A stretch of 64,000 nucleotides of DNA, from positions 70,834,186 to 70,898,185 of the forward strand of contig CM056743.1 in assembly GCA_029851415.1 (NCBI GenBank), in the 5' to 3' direction. The stretch comes from Eretmocerus hayati (Eukaryota; Arthropoda; Insecta; Hymenoptera; Aphelinidae). The notes under the pieces are model-generated. The model did not search any database, was not told the origin of the DNA, and saw only the letters and a program-made list of their open reading frames with translations. The translations under genes and the position numbers were made by a program. Shown piece after piece: positions 63,973-64,000 of the stretch. How positions within the stretch are numbered: position 1 is the first letter of the stretch; each line of letters starts with the position of its first letter.

Positions 63973-64000
63973 TCCTTTCAAATTCTCACCGTTTGATTCA

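Overview
The window is eukaryotic DNA made almost entirely of repeats. The retroelement families (Ty3/gypsy and BEL/Pao), compact 5-bp-spaced primer sites, TATA/AATAAA-bearing LTRs, AT-rich spacers and long tandem satellites fit an arthropod genome, most likely an insect. I cannot name the order or species. No rRNA, tRNA, CRISPR or bacterial-type operon was seen. The only possible host coding sequence is a fragment at the right edge (63.2-64.0 kb).

Layout: (1) 1-7.9 kb, minus strand: a Ty3/gypsy element with intact gag and pol, a UUUAAAC -1 frameshift site in the gag/pol overlap, and a macrodomain-like segment between RNase H and integrase. One LTR lies at the right; the other is off the window or lost. 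(2) 8.15-10.25 kb: a 2.1-kb foldback with ~780-bp inverted arms. (3) 11,065-22,319, plus strand: a complete 11.3-kb LTR element (1,765-bp LTRs, target duplication AGAC, ~6 LTR differences by eye) with a nucleocapsid-like ORF but no pol. It is inserted into a degenerate AT-rich tandem repeat found on both sides. (4) 23.3-30.6 kb, minus strand: a decayed Ty3/gypsy element with three small basic/coiled-coil ORFs downstream of integrase. (5) 33,110-43,171, minus strand: a complete 10.1-kb LTR element (1.42-kb LTRs, target duplication TAAC, ~2% LTR divergence by eye). It has no pol, one long ORF with two SAP-like modules, and about 16 copies of a short quasi-palindrome 3' of that ORF.

(6) 43.4-47.0 and 52.7-55.7 kb: two arrays of a ~175-bp satellite, each ending in the same array-edge sequence that carries 30-40-bp palindromes. 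Between them lies a broken BEL/Pao pol (47.7-51.6 kb). In the second edge copy a 1,726-bp insertion with 5-bp target duplications contains a 1.43-kb hairpin. (7) 58.4-63.1 kb: an unusually dense set of inverted repeats (a 2.9-kb foldback with a nested palindromic MITE, a 340-bp foldback, a perfect 42-bp palindrome, an ~85-bp stem-loop), together with at least a dozen copies of the near-palindrome ACCGASTCGGT.

The two pol-less LTR elements could only move using enzymes supplied in trans. The 11.3-kb element shares the 18-nt primer-binding site and zinc-knuckle style of the intact gypsy element at the left edge, so a relative of that element is the natural candidate helper (inference). All coordinates and difference counts were made by eye.
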